Positions 25,865-34,699 of a stretch of DNA of 64,000 nucleotides are shown piece by piece. This DNA is from Streptomyces sp. NBC_01476 (GTDB taxonomy: Bacteria; Actinomycetota; Actinomycetes; Streptomycetales; Streptomycetaceae). The stretch spans positions 1,587,501 through 1,651,500 of the forward strand of contig NZ_CP109446.1 in assembly GCF_036227265.1 (NCBI RefSeq), in the 5' to 3' direction. Under the pieces are notes generated by a model, which saw nothing but the letters and a program-made list of their open reading frames with translations, made no database searches and was not told the origin of the DNA. Position numbers and translations under genes: made by a program. Numbering within the stretch: the stretch's first letter is position 1; every line of letters starts with the position of its first letter.

Positions 25865-26607
25865 CCTCCTTCGCCCCTGACTCACTGGTGCTCAACAGCA
25901 AGTTGCCGCTGTGGTACCAGGTCTCGCAGTCGCTGCGCGCCTCCATACTCGGCCGGCCCGCGGACACCCCACTGCGGCTGCCCACCGAGGACGGGCTCGC
26001 GGCGCACTACGGGGTCAGCGTGCTGACCATGCGCCAGGCCCTCAAGGAGCTGGAGGGCGAGGGCCTGATCACCCGGCACCGCAGACGCGGCACCTTCATC
26101 GAGCCGACCGCCCTGCGCGGCGCACCGGTGAAGCTGCTCGGCTCGGTGGACGCGATCGTGGCCCAGCAGTCCGGCGGCCGTACCGCGGTGCTCCAGCACG
26201 GCCTGTCGCCGCTGCCGCCCGGGGTCGCCGAGCACTTCCCCGGTCTCACCGAGGCCATGGCCTACCGCAGACTGCGCTGCGACGACGACGGGGAGCCCAC
26301 CAACTGGGCGGAGAACTTCGTCCGGCCCGAACTGGCCGAGCGTATCGACCTCGCCGACCTGGAGCGCGGGCCGATGACGAAGGTGCTGCGGGACGTGCTG
26401 GGGGTGCGGATCAGCCGTATCACCGACACCGTGGAGGCGAGGCTCGCCGATCCGGAGACCGCCCGGCTGCTCCGTGTGCCGCTGCTCAGCCCGATCCTGC
26501 ACTACACCGGGGTGACCTATGACGGCTCCGGCCGGGCGGTGGACGTGGTGCGCATCCACTACCGGGGCGACCGGTTCTCCTTCACCGTGACCATGGAGGC
26601 ACCCTGA
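25861..26607 (+). CDS. GntR-family regulator, HutC/UTRA type
   Basis: A 248-residue regulator: winged helix at about 12-80 ([41 protein letters not shown]) and a C-terminal UTRA ligand domain. Its GTG start overlaps the hmgA stop codon as GTGA, so the two are translationally coupled. It probably senses homogentisate or a tyrosine catabolite and controls hmgA through the upstream inverted repeat; this is inference from position. Length matches the HutC subfamily. Confidence 0.9.
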   Translation: MTSFAPDSLVLNSKLPLWYQVSQSLRASILGRPADTPLRLPTEDGLAAHYGVSVLTMRQALKELEGEGLITRHRRRGTFIEPTALRGAPVKLLGSVDAIVAQQSGGRTAVLQHGLSPLPPGVAEHFPGLTEAMAYRRLRCDDDGEPTNWAENFVRPELAERIDLADLERGPMTKVLRDVLGVRISRITDTVEARLADPETARLLRVPLLSPILHYTGVTYDGSGRAVDVVRIHYRGDRFSFTVTMEAP

Positions 26608-26621
26608 GGGCCGTCAGTAGC

Positions 26622-27893
26622 ATGCATGCAGTGAGCGACGACGTGCCTGCGCTGCATGATCTGATGCCGTGGTCCGTGCGACCGCTGCGGATCGGCCGCG
26701 GCTGGCCGCTGGCCCCGGAACCCACCTGTCTGCGGGCCCGTTGGGCGCTGCTGACCGGCGCGGCGGACCCCGCCGCCCGGGCCGCACTGCTGCACCCGAC
26801 CCGGGCCCGCGGCCTGTACACCCCGGTCGCCCAGTTGCCCGGCCACCGCACCCCGACCACGGCGCTCGCCCGCGAGGACGGCCGCTGCCCCGAGCCGGTG
26901 CGGGTCCAGCACGGCGCCTTCGACCCGCAGTGGCTGATACCCGACCACCGCCTGATCGACGTGGCCCGCCCGGAGCTGTGGCGGGTCGCCGACGAGCAGC
27001 AGATCTTCGCGATCGAACTGGCTCATCTGCCCGAGGCGCCGGAGCCGCCGGTGGTGTTCTCCGCCCTGCTGCCCGACGGGCGTTCGCCGGCCGGGAAACC
27101 GTGCCGGATCCGTCCGCTGTACCGCCGCCCCGGCGGCCTGGAGCCCAACCTGGCGCCCGGGCTCACCGCGTGGCTCGCCGCCCGGCTGGGCGTCGGGGTC
27201 GGCGCCGGGGACGTACTCGCCTGGATCGCCGCGGCGGCCCGGCCCGGGCCGGCGGGCAGCTCCGTACCGCTCCCCGCCGATCCTGACCTGTGGCGACAGG
27301 GTCTGACGCTCGGCCGGGAGTCGGTGTGGCTGCACACCGCGGGCGCCCGGTGGGCCGATCCGGCAGCCGGACGCGGTCAGGACCGGCTGCGGCTGCCCGG
27401 CGGCAGCCGGCCCTATGTGCGGTCCCCGCTCCCATCCGTCCCCCGTCCGGGTGAACTCTGCTACGACCCGCAGACGCGCACCCTGCTGATCGGCGACGGC
27501 CGGATCTCACCGGTCGCCCCGGAGGCGTGGGAGCTGTCCAGCAGCGGAGTACGCGTACTGGAACAGTGGTACGAGCGGCGGACAGCCGCGGGTGAGCCGG
27601 GTTCGCTGGAGGCGCTGCGCCCGGCCGCCTGGACCCGCACCACGACCTCGGAGCTGCTGGAGCTGATCAGCAGGCTGACCCTGCTGGCCGGGCTCCGCCG
27701 GGAACTCTCCGACTTCGCCGCACAGGTGGCGCGGCAGGAGGAGGGTGGACGGGGTGGACGCGGCCGTGCCCCTGGTGTGACCGCCGAGCTGCGGGCGGCG
27801 GGGATTCTGCCGGTGCCCGCGGCGCGACGCAGGCCCGCGTCGGTGCTCGCGCACCATGAAGAGGGCCCTGACGGGCAGTTCGCACTGCTGTGA
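26622..27893 (+). CDS. Type ISP restriction-modification C-terminal (specificity-like) domain protein
   Basis: A 423-residue protein that matches the C-terminal domain of type ISP restriction enzymes, as far as I can recognise it: LMPWSVRPLRIGRGWPLAP, AQLPGHRTPT, FDPQWLIPDHRLID, VVFSALLPDG, LYRRPGG and HHEEGPDGQFALL. No helicase, nuclease or SAM-binding motif is present, and no such genes adjoin it. It starts 14 bp after the GntR gene (ATG 26622, alternative GTG 26631). In streptomycetes such stand-alone proteins are common, and the function is unknown. It should not be called a restriction enzyme on this evidence. Confidence 0.75.
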   Translation: MHAVSDDVPALHDLMPWSVRPLRIGRGWPLAPEPTCLRARWALLTGAADPAARAALLHPTRARGLYTPVAQLPGHRTPTTALAREDGRCPEPVRVQHGAFDPQWLIPDHRLIDVARPELWRVADEQQIFAIELAHLPEAPEPPVVFSALLPDGRSPAGKPCRIRPLYRRPGGLEPNLAPGLTAWLAARLGVGVGAGDVLAWIAAAARPGPAGSSVPLPADPDLWRQGLTLGRESVWLHTAGARWADPAAGRGQDRLRLPGGSRPYVRSPLPSVPRPGELCYDPQTRTLLIGDGRISPVAPEAWELSSSGVRVLEQWYERRTAAGEPGSLEALRPAAWTRTTTSELLELISRLTLLAGLRRELSDFAAQVARQEEGGRGGRGRAPGVTAELRAAGILPVPAARRRPASVLAHHEEGPDGQFALL

Positions 27894-28103
27894 GGCCGGC
27901 CGGGGGCAGCCGGATGCCGTCGGACGGAGCCAGGGACGAGGACCGAAGCGGCCGCCGGGGAGAGGGCGGCCCCGACGGGCGCACACCGAGGCGCTGCGGA
28001 GCGCAGCGCCGAGCCGGGACGGTGTGGCCGTCGTGACGGTCCGGGTGGTGAGCCGGGTCCAGGGAGGGCGCGGTGAGTCACCGCGCGGGCGCCGGGCCCC
28101 GGG

Positions 28104-28367
28104 TCAGCCGCGGTTGCCGAACAGTGACCTGCGCAGCCGCCGCAGCGGTGCGAAGAGCGATACGCGGGCGCCCCGGTTGGTCCGGGTGTGGACGGTGTTG
28201 CGCGAGGTCAACTCCCGCATGAGCACCGTCGCGTCGTCGGTGTCGCGCTGCGGTGCGGCGGGCCCGGCGAGTATCGCCAAGTGCCGGTCCAGGCGCGCAC
28301 TGGACGCGCTGGTACCGCAGTTGATGGCAGGCACTCTCGGCCTGCTGGGCATCGCTATTTGTTCCAT
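28104..28367 (-). CDS. Small basic hypothetical protein (87 aa)
   Basis: Starts at ATG 28367 with GGGGAGAG upstream, reads MEQIAMPSRPRVPAINCG and ends in a basic, Leu/Arg-rich helix (VSLFAPLRRLRRSLFGNRG) that could be amphipathic. No domain was recognised. Its good ribosome site and non-repetitive composition favour a real gene. A GATAGGGTTACCC element about 45 bp upstream may be part of its promoter. It is convergent with the type-ISP-like gene and divergent from the AAA ATPase gene. Confidence 0.58.
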   Translation of the reverse strand: MEQIAMPSRPRVPAINCGTSASSARLDRHLAILAGPAAPQRDTDDATVLMRELTSRNTVHTRTNRGARVSLFAPLRRLRRSLFGNRG

Positions 28368-28683
28368 GACTCTCCCCACCCTGTCGAGGGCACCCGGCTC
28401 GGGCAGGGTAACCCTATCGCCCCGTCACGTCACGTGCGCATCCCCGGCCCGGCTTGCGCGCTCTATTCACCTTCTGCCCAAGGGTGTTGACGCCGGAACG
28501 TGCCCGCCGCAGGCGAACGGACGAGCGGAAACCGGACGGCCGGACCAGGGCGCGCGCGGCCACAGCCGCAAGGAGCGCCGAGAAGCAGCGGCGACGCCGG
28601 GAGCCGCCAAGCGTGTGACGTCAGGGCCGATCGCCGTACCCGTGAGGAAAAGCACTGGGCGAATCGGCCCGCGAGGGCGGATC
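28368..28683. other. 316-bp divergent intergenic region
   Basis: Separates the small basic protein gene from the AAA ATPase gene. It contains a CACGTCACGTG stretch (28428-28438) with an E-box-like CACGTG palindrome, and a TTGACG (28487-28492) that might be a -35 element toward the ATPase. No gene or strong hairpin was seen. Confidence 0.4.
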
Positions 28684-29982
28684 ATGGGCCGCATGTCCGC
28701 CACAGCCCGCGAACCGAGGAGGCAAGTGCCACCCGCCGGAGCCGCCGAGTCCGCGAACGCCAGCGCAGAACCCGCGAAAGGCCACAAGGCCGAGAAGGCC
28801 GACAAGCCCCAGAAGGCGCAGAAGCAGGAGAAGGCCGGGAGCACCGGGAAGGCCGGCAAGGCGCGGAAGGCCGTGGGGAACACGACCGTGCGGGCCGGCA
28901 ACACCGCGCCGGAGCAGGCGCTGCCCATCCATCTGCGCCTGGACGACAGTGACTCGCCGTCGGATGTCGTGGACGCCCTGTTCCTGAGCCGTTTCACCTC
29001 CGGGGAGCACCCGTTCGCCCGCGGGTCCTCGGTGGAGAACGTCAAGTCGGGCCTCACGCTGCTGCCGCCGGACGCCTCGGTACTGCGCATGGCCCGTGAC
29101 AAGGACCGCAGCGCCACCCTCGCCGAGGGCGACGGCTGGACCATCCTCATCTCCCGCTGGAACCGCGGAGCCGACGTCACCGTGGCCGCGGTCACCGACG
29201 AACTCGCCGAGCAGGTGCTCAAGTCCTCGGTGGACGACGCCGAGGACGAGCCGGAGCCCCAGCCGGACGACGTGACCATGGGCTTCTGGTACATCGTGCC
29301 GAGCCGCGGACCGCACCGCACCACCCGGCGGATCGCCGCCGCCACCTGGGAGGAGCTGCGGGTCAACTACACCGCGCCGGTCGCCGACGCGATGGACGGC
29401 CTGATGAAGCTGACCGCCGACGACGTGGCCGGACGGCTGCTGCTCCTGCACGGCCCGCCGGGCACCGGCAAGACCTCGGCGCTGCGCACCCTGGCCCGCG
29501 CCTGGCGGGACTGGTGTCAGGTGGACTGCGTGCTCGACCCCGAGCGCCTCTTCAACGACGTCGGCTATCTGATGTCCATCGCCATCGGCGAGGACGACGC
29601 GACCGGGGGCCGCTGGCGGCTGCTGCTCCTGGAGGACTGTGACGAGCTGATCCGCGGTCAGGCCAAGCACCAGACCGGGCAGGCCCTCTCCCGGCTGCTC
29701 AACCTCACCGACGGCCTGCTCGGCCAGGGGCGGAACGTCCTGGTCGGCATCACCACCAATGAGGACCTGGAGCGGCTGCACCCCGCCGTGGTCCGTCCGG
29801 GCCGCTGCCTGGCCCGGATCGAAATCGGCCCGCTCACCCGCCCCGAGGCCGTCAACTGGCTCGGTACGAGTGAGGGCGTCGGCCGGGACGGCGCCACGCT
29901 CGCCGAGCTCTACGCCCTGCGCCGCGGCCAGCCGGCCATCCTGCCGGTCCCGGCCCAGTCGTCCGACGGCCTCTACCTGTGA
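28684..29982 (+). CDS. AAA-family ATPase (DUF5925-type N-terminus)
   Basis: A 432-residue protein. Residues 25-65 are a Lys/Ala/Glu-rich low-complexity segment with KAEKADKPQKAQKQ-type repeats. A conserved domain of unknown function follows at about 80-225, and an AAA domain carries Walker A GPPGTGKT at 257-264, Walker B LLLLEDCDEL near 313-322 and an arginine-finger region (HPAVVRPGRC). It probably remodels a protein partner. ATG 28684 is chosen for the upstream GAGGGCGG; ATG 28693 is possible. Its end overlaps the converging iron-enzyme gene by 10 bp. Partner unknown. Confidence 0.85.
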   Translation: MGRMSATAREPRRQVPPAGAAESANASAEPAKGHKAEKADKPQKAQKQEKAGSTGKAGKARKAVGNTTVRAGNTAPEQALPIHLRLDDSDSPSDVVDALFLSRFTSGEHPFARGSSVENVKSGLTLLPPDASVLRMARDKDRSATLAEGDGWTILISRWNRGADVTVAAVTDELAEQVLKSSVDDAEDEPEPQPDDVTMGFWYIVPSRGPHRTTRRIAAATWEELRVNYTAPVADAMDGLMKLTADDVAGRLLLLHGPPGTGKTSALRTLARAWRDWCQVDCVLDPERLFNDVGYLMSIAIGEDDATGGRWRLLLLEDCDELIRGQAKHQTGQALSRLLNLTDGLLGQGRNVLVGITTNEDLERLHPAVVRPGRCLARIEIGPLTRPEAVNWLGTSEGVGRDGATLAELYALRRGQPAILPVPAQSSDGLYL

Positions 29983-31010
29983 AGGTCCCGTCCTCCGGGC
30001 GCCCGGCCGTCCCGGAGGGCGGAGCGGCCTGATCGCCAGGCGCCCAGCAGTTCCGCGGCCAGCCGGTCGTCCAGGAAGACCGTCGCGTCGGCCCCGAAGG
30101 CCACATCGGCCTCCAGGTGCGGCTCGTCGGCCAGCAGCCCGCCGATCACCTCACGCCGTACGACCTGCTCGTGCACGGCGTCGGCCTCGACGTGCTCGGC
30201 GTAGAAGCGTTCCGCGGCGGGACCCGCGCCGGTGCGCCGCATGGCCTCGGCGAGGCGGCGCGAACCGGGCGAGGAGGTGACTTCGACGCACCCGAAGTGC
30301 CCCACCAGGGCGCCGCGCAGGGCGCGGTTCAGCCCGAAGAGCGTCATCACGTTGACGGTGGCGAGCACGGATCCCGGCGCCTGGTCCAGGTAGTGGCCGT
30401 ATTCGGTGTCCAGGCCCAGGTCCGTCATCAGGTCGGCGAAGAGTTGTGCGTGGACGTTCTCGGCCCGGCCCCCGCCGAACTCGTCGTATTCGATGGCGAC
30501 CATGCCGGCCTTCGCCCTGCCGCGCAGCCGCGGGATGACCCAGGCGTGCGGGTCCGCCTCCTTGAGGTGGTAGAGCGAACGCAGGGCCGCGTACTCCCGC
30601 AACTGCCAGAGCTCGCCCTCGTGTTCGAGGTGGTAGGCGACGCTGCTCCGGTGGTCGGTGGACTCCACCAGCAGGTCGCCGAATGCCTCGTCCGAGCTCC
30701 GGCCCGCGCGCACGTCGCCGCGCAGGGCCGCGAGGAACCGTTCTTCCATGGCCCTGCGCAGCGGCATCAGCGCGGGATCCCACTCCCGGTCGTCGGCCAC
30801 CGAGCCGAAGCCGCGGTAGTGCAGTTCGTAGAGCACATAGAGCGCCAGTTGCAGGTCCTCGCCGTACGGGTCGGCCGCCGCGGCCTCGCGCGGGTCCGGC
30901 GGGGGCAGGTGCGGCGCGGTGAGCGCGGCCACGACGCCCGCCGACAGCGGGCCGCGCGCGGCGGGCAGGGCCGGGCCGGTACGGCGCAGGTCAGTGGTGG
31001 TCGCCGTCAT
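29973..31010 (-). CDS. Haem-oxygenase-like iron-containing redox enzyme
   Basis: A 345-residue helical protein of the iron-containing redox enzyme (HDO-like) family. Candidate metal ligands are the Glu and His of LYELHYRGF near residue 62, the Glu/His cluster in KEADPHAW and IEYDEFGGGRAENVHAQLF, and the late EHVEADAVHEQ helix. Relatives use two irons for oxidations such as N-oxygenation or decarboxylation. It follows a CDGSH iron-sulfur gene with a 20-bp overlap and is the last gene of a three-gene set; that partner could supply electrons. ATG 31010 has GAGGGACC upstream. Substrate unknown. Confidence 0.78.
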   Translation of the reverse strand: MTATTTDLRRTGPALPAARGPLSAGVVAALTAPHLPPPDPREAAAADPYGEDLQLALYVLYELHYRGFGSVADDREWDPALMPLRRAMEERFLAALRGDVRAGRSSDEAFGDLLVESTDHRSSVAYHLEHEGELWQLREYAALRSLYHLKEADPHAWVIPRLRGRAKAGMVAIEYDEFGGGRAENVHAQLFADLMTDLGLDTEYGHYLDQAPGSVLATVNVMTLFGLNRALRGALVGHFGCVEVTSSPGSRRLAEAMRRTGAGPAAERFYAEHVEADAVHEQVVRREVIGGLLADEPHLEADVAFGADATVFLDDRLAAELLGAWRSGRSALRDGRAPGGRDLHR

Positions 31011-31269
31011 GGGGTCCCTCGGTGTCGTGGTGGGGCCGCCGTCCGTCCGGGCGGGGACGCTCGGCGGCGGGGGGTCGTTTGTGGCCGCGGTGGCTGGTGT
31101 CGCACCACGGGTAGCTGCGGCTGCGGCGGCAGGTGCAGATGGCGACGACGAACCGGTCGGAGGAGACCACCGTGCCGTCGTCCTTCACCACCTCGACCGG
31201 GCCCTCGATCAGGATCGGGCCGTCCCGGTCGACGGTGACGCGACGGGGCCGGTCAGCTCCGTTCGGCAC
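30991..31269 (-). CDS. CDGSH-type iron-sulfur protein
   Basis: A 92-residue protein with the motif CTCRRSRSYPWCDTSH: ligands C45, C47, C56 and H60 fit the 3Cys-1His 2Fe-2S site, with Asp-Thr in place of the usual Asp-Gly. Such proteins are small electron carriers. The tail is His/Pro/Arg-rich (RPHHDTEGPHDGDHH) and could bind metal. The GTG start lies inside the end of the methyltransferase gene (17-bp overlap) and its end overlaps the iron enzyme start by 20 bp, so all three are translationally coupled. Confidence 0.87.
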   Translation of the reverse strand: MPNGADRPRRVTVDRDGPILIEGPVEVVKDDGTVVSSDRFVVAICTCRRSRSYPWCDTSHRGHKRPPAAERPRPDGRRPHHDTEGPHDGDHH

Positions 31270-31939
31270 GGATGACCACCAGCTCTTCCTTGTCTTCGTC
31301 AGCGCCGATCAGCCCCTGGGCCCGCAGCCACGGCAGCCGTTCGGTGAGCACCGGTCCGAAGGGCACGTACGCCCGTTCGGTGACCGAGCAGCGCAGGCCG
31401 GCGTCGGTCAGCCGCCGCAGGGTCGGTTCGACGCCGCACAGGCCGGAGTGGACCATCAGCAGCACACCGTGCGGCCTGAGCACCTTGTGGGAGCGGGCGC
31501 AGATGCGGTCCACGGCCTGCCGCCCGGTGTGGCCGGCGTTCCAGGCGACGGCCGCGCCCCGGGTGCGGACCTGCCGCGGATGCGGTGTCGGCACATACGG
31601 CGGGTTGCTGATCACCAGGTCGTAGGTGCGGCCCGCCACCGGGTCGGCGAACTCACCGCGCCGCACCCGGATGCGCTGCCGGCTGCGGACCGCGTTGATC
31701 CTGGTGGTCGCCACGGCCCGCCAGGAGACGTCGGTGGCCGAGACACGGGCGCCCATCCGGGCGGCGAGCAGGGCCAGTGCCCCGCTGCCGGTACCGATGT
31801 CCAGGACGTCCATGTCCGCCGTGACCCCCTCGTTGTGAAGCGCCCGTGCGAGCAGATACGTGTCGGCCTGGGGCGCGTACACCCCGGGCAGTGTCCACAG
31901 GGCGCCGAGATTGCGCGGGAGCGCGGCAGTGATCGTCAT
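31253..31939 (-). CDS. HemK2/MTQ2-type class I methyltransferase
   Basis: A 228-residue methyltransferase with motif I VLDIGTGSG (45-53) and catalytic NPPY at 112-115, the signature of enzymes that methylate amide nitrogens such as glutamine in release factors. The second half lacks the N-terminal PrmC domain, as in HemK2/MTQ2. It is the first gene of the overlapping set with the CDGSH and iron redox proteins, which is an odd context for a translation-factor methyltransferase and suggests another substrate. ATG at 31939, preceded by GGAGGTAAC. Confidence 0.85.
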   Translation of the reverse strand: MTITAALPRNLGALWTLPGVYAPQADTYLLARALHNEGVTADMDVLDIGTGSGALALLAARMGARVSATDVSWRAVATTRINAVRSRQRIRVRRGEFADPVAGRTYDLVISNPPYVPTPHPRQVRTRGAAVAWNAGHTGRQAVDRICARSHKVLRPHGVLLMVHSGLCGVEPTLRRLTDAGLRCSVTERAYVPFGPVLTERLPWLRAQGLIGADEDKEELVVIRAERS

Positions 31940-32073
31940 CTGTTACCTCCATCGGCGGCCGGGTGGCCGTAGCGAGCGCCTGCCCGCCACCTCCGGAAGT
32001 ACGCAAAACGGACGGACGCCCCCCTGTGCGGCCCGCCGGACTCCCGGACATCCCCCCGTGCCGGGAACGGGCG

Positions 32074-32445
32074 TCAGTCGCCGTAGGCGGCCCGCAGGGC
32101 CTCCTCGACCGCCTCACGGGCGGCGTCGCGGTCCAGGCCGAGGCGGCGGGTCCGCTCCACGTAGGCTGTCGCGGCGGCGGCGCTCTCGCGGGCGCGGGCG
32201 TCTCCTGCGGCGATGTACGTGCCGTTGCGGCCCCGGGTCTCGATCACTCCGTCCGCCTCCAGCGCGCGGTACGCCTTGGCGACGGTGTTCGCGGCGAGCC
32301 CCAGCTGCTCGGCCAGGCCCCGCACGGTGGGCAGCTTGTAGCCGACCGGGAGGCGGCCGGCCCTGGTCTGCGCCGCGATCTGCCCGCGCAGCTGCTCGTA
32401 GGGAGCGGCGGACGCGTCCTGATCGATGACGATCTTCAAGCTCAT
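32074..32445 (-). CDS. GntR-family regulator, YtrA type
   Basis: A 123-residue short GntR protein: winged helix at about 10-75 (LPTVRGLAEQLGLAANTVAKAYRALEADGVIETRGRNGTYI) followed by about 45 helical residues, typical of the YtrA subfamily. The ATG overlaps the stop of the upstream methyltransferase-NUDIX gene by ATGA. YtrA proteins usually control ABC transporters, but none is near. It may regulate its own two-gene operon. Confidence 0.88.
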   Translation of the reverse strand: MSLKIVIDQDASAAPYEQLRGQIAAQTRAGRLPVGYKLPTVRGLAEQLGLAANTVAKAYRALEADGVIETRGRNGTYIAAGDARARESAAAATAYVERTRRLGLDRDAAREAVEEALRAAYGD

Positions 32446-33590
32446 ATGAGCGATCCTGGCACAGCGGACGGTGCCAGCGGGACCGCCCGGCCCGGCCCGT
32501 CGGGGTCGTGGGCGATACGGTCGCCGCTCTCGTGCAGGTGCAGCAGGAAGCGGTGGCCGGCGCACCAGGCGTCCAGGCCCGCCCTGCAGTACGCCACCAT
32601 GTCGTCGGGCAGCGCGGCCAGGGGATACCAGCCGAGCTCCGAGCACTTGTCGGGCTCGGCGTTCACCGGCTCGGCGCCTTCGGGGAGGCGGGCCTGGAAG
32701 AACCAGCCGATCCGCGAGCGGCCGTCCGGCGCCCGGTGCTGCATCACCAGCACCGCCTCCAGGTCCTCGGGTGCCAGGTCGAGGCCGATCTCCTCGCGGG
32801 TCTCGCGGATCATGCCGCTTCTGACGTCCTCGCCGTCCTCCAGATGTCCGGAGGGCGCGTGCAACAGCCCGTCGGCATAGCCCGTGTTCGCACGGCGGGC
32901 GAGCAGCACCTCGGCGCCGCGCAGCAGGACGAGGTGGACGTCCACGATCTCCGTGTGGCGCTGCCGGGCGGCGGGCGGCGCGGTGGGGGCCGGCCTGACC
33001 ACCGCGGCATACCGCTCGTCCTGGACCGGGCGTCCCCACAACGCCGGGTCGTGGCCCAGCTGTTCGATCCGGACCGAGCCGCCGAGGGGCGCGGCGAGTG
33101 CGGCGAGGGTGTCGGCGTCGAGTCCGACCGGCTCCACCGTGCCCCAGCGGCCCTCGATCAGCACCAGCCGGCCGCCGGGCCGCAGCAGCCGCACCCACTT
33201 CCGCAGGGCCGCCGCCGGATCGGGCAGCGCCCACAGCACATGCCGGACCAGCACCACGTCGGCGCAGCCGTCGGGGACCGGCGGGGACGCCGCGTCACCC
33301 GGCAGCACCTGGGCACTGGTGTCCGCCAGCTTCCGCCGGGCCCGTTCGACCATGCGGGGCGAGCTGTCGACCGCGGTGACCCGGTGTCCCTGCCCGGCCG
33401 CGAGCAGGGCGAGGCTGCCCGTGCCGCAGCCGAGGTCGAGCAGGTCGCAGGGCGCGGCGGGCAGCCAGCCGCGGAGCCGTATGTCCCACGCCTCCCGGAC
33501 CCGCGGGTCACGCAGACCGTGGTCGGGCTCCTCGTCGAACCGCTCGGCGGCGTCGTCCCAGAACTGGCGGCCGTCACTCTCAGTGCTCAT
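32442..33590 (-). CDS. Bifunctional SAM methyltransferase / NUDIX hydrolase fusion
   Basis: A 382-residue two-domain protein. Residues 1-200 form a class I methyltransferase (motif I LLDLGCGTGSLAL near 50-62). Residues 212-345 form a NUDIX hydrolase with a complete box at 248-270: G248, E254, R262-E263, E266-E267, G269. The first domain should methylate a small molecule; the second cleaves a nucleoside diphosphate linked to another group. The fusion suggests related substrates, which are unknown. It is followed by a GntR gene with ATGA coupling. The start at 33590 has only a weak ribosome site. Confidence 0.85.
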   Translation of the reverse strand: MSTESDGRQFWDDAAERFDEEPDHGLRDPRVREAWDIRLRGWLPAAPCDLLDLGCGTGSLALLAAGQGHRVTAVDSSPRMVERARRKLADTSAQVLPGDAASPPVPDGCADVVLVRHVLWALPDPAAALRKWVRLLRPGGRLVLIEGRWGTVEPVGLDADTLAALAAPLGGSVRIEQLGHDPALWGRPVQDERYAAVVRPAPTAPPAARQRHTEIVDVHLVLLRGAEVLLARRANTGYADGLLHAPSGHLEDGEDVRSGMIRETREEIGLDLAPEDLEAVLVMQHRAPDGRSRIGWFFQARLPEGAEPVNAEPDKCSELGWYPLAALPDDMVAYCRAGLDAWCAGHRFLLHLHESGDRIAHDPDGPGRAVPLAPSAVPGSLI

Positions 33591-33672
33591 GGGAACAGCC
33601 TGCCATCCACCTCTGACAATCGGCTGCGCCCGCCGCAGCCAGGCACCGCTCGCGCGCGGTACTGCGGCCTTC

Positions 33673-33714
33673 CCGGCTCCTCCGCGGGCGGCAGCGATCC
33701 CGGGGAGGAGCCGG
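33673..33714 (-). terminator. Hairpin downstream of the lipase gene
   Basis: CCGGCTCCTCC (33673-33683) pairs with GGAGGAGCCGG (33704-33714) around a 20-nt loop, about 86 bp past the lipase stop codon in the 210-bp gap before the methyltransferase-NUDIX gene. Confidence 0.45.
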
Positions 33715-33800
33715 CCACGGCGTGGATCGCGCCGCGACCGCCGGCAACGAAGCCTCGCCGGACGGCGGTTCGCGGACATGACCAGCCGTGGAGAGAACGG

Positions 33801-34655
33801 CTAGCTGAAGGCCGACAGGCAGGTGGACGGGGTGGCGTGCGCGGGGTCGAGCGCGTTGGCCGCCTCGTGGAAGGCGATGCGGTCGGTGAGGCCGATCGCG
33901 ACGTGCTCGGAGAGGTCGACCGCGCAGAGGTGCTGCAGCACCACGTTGCGCACGTCAGGCCCGGAGAGCGCCTGGGTCGTATACGGCGTGACCACCTCGT
34001 CGTAGACGGTGGAGATCACCGTGTAGTGCACGCCGGGCACCGTGTCGCCGCCGGCGTTGAGCGTCTGCTGGAAGGGCGATCCGGCCACCTGGTCGGTGAG
34101 TCCGGGGAGGTTGTCCCGCAGCAGGTCGGCGGCGCCGGGGAAGTACGGCAGGATCGCCGTCAGCCCGCTCAGCGTCGTGCCGTGGTTGTCCGGCGCCAGT
34201 CCGACCAGGGCGTTCACCTTGGCGGCGCCGCCAAGGAACTTCAGGTAGTAACGCGGCATCATGCCGCCCTGCGAGTGGCCGACGATGTCGACCTTGGCGG
34301 CGTGGGTGGCGGCGAGCACCCGGTCGGTGAAGTCCGAGAGCTGCTGGGCGGAGTCGGCGATCGGTCCGAGGCCGCCGATCAGCGTCTCGCCGGGCAGCAT
34401 GCCGTAGTCGAAGGAGAAGACGCAGTAGCCGCGGGCGACGAGGTAGGGGGCGAAGGCCAGCCAGTTGTCGGTGCCGTTGGCGAAGGTGCCGTGCACAAGG
34501 ACGACCGGGCGGGGGTGTTGGGCCGAGGGGTGGCAGGAGAAGTTGTTCCAGCCGCTGGTGGGTGCGGAGGTGGCCGAGGCGGCGGCGGCCGGGACGACCG
34601 TCATCGCCGCGGCCAGCGCGAACGCGGGCAGGAGACGTTTCCAGGGCAGCCTCAT
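33801..34655 (-). CDS. Secreted lipase / esterase (class 2 type)
   Basis: A 284-residue exported alpha/beta hydrolase. It has a signal peptide (residues 1 to about 28, AAAASA cleavage), the oxyanion strand VVLVHGTFANG, the nucleophile S128 in GHSQGG, and likely Asp and His from DEVVTP and SEHVAI. Relatives hydrolyse triacylglycerols outside the cell. ATG 34655 follows GTGAGGAGATC. A CRP-like palindrome and a direct repeat lie upstream (34700-34775), suggesting carbon-status or regulator control. Length is normal for streptomycete secreted lipases. Confidence 0.9.
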   Translation of the reverse strand: MRLPWKRLLPAFALAAAMTVVPAAAASATSAPTSGWNNFSCHPSAQHPRPVVLVHGTFANGTDNWLAFAPYLVARGYCVFSFDYGMLPGETLIGGLGPIADSAQQLSDFTDRVLAATHAAKVDIVGHSQGGMMPRYYLKFLGGAAKVNALVGLAPDNHGTTLSGLTAILPYFPGAADLLRDNLPGLTDQVAGSPFQQTLNAGGDTVPGVHYTVISTVYDEVVTPYTTQALSGPDVRNVVLQHLCAVDLSEHVAIGLTDRIAFHEAANALDPAHATPSTCLSAFS

Positions 34656-34699
34656 GTGATCTCCTCACGGGTGGGGGGAACGCGTGGACGACACGCCCT

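Noticed and set aside
26622-27893. A restriction-modification system
   Set aside because: Only the specificity-like domain is present; no nuclease, helicase or methyltransferase motifs occur in it or next to it.
31253-31939. PrmC release-factor methyltransferase
   Set aside because: The NPPY motif is present but the N-terminal PrmC domain and the prfA neighbour are not, so only HemK2/MTQ2 type is claimed.
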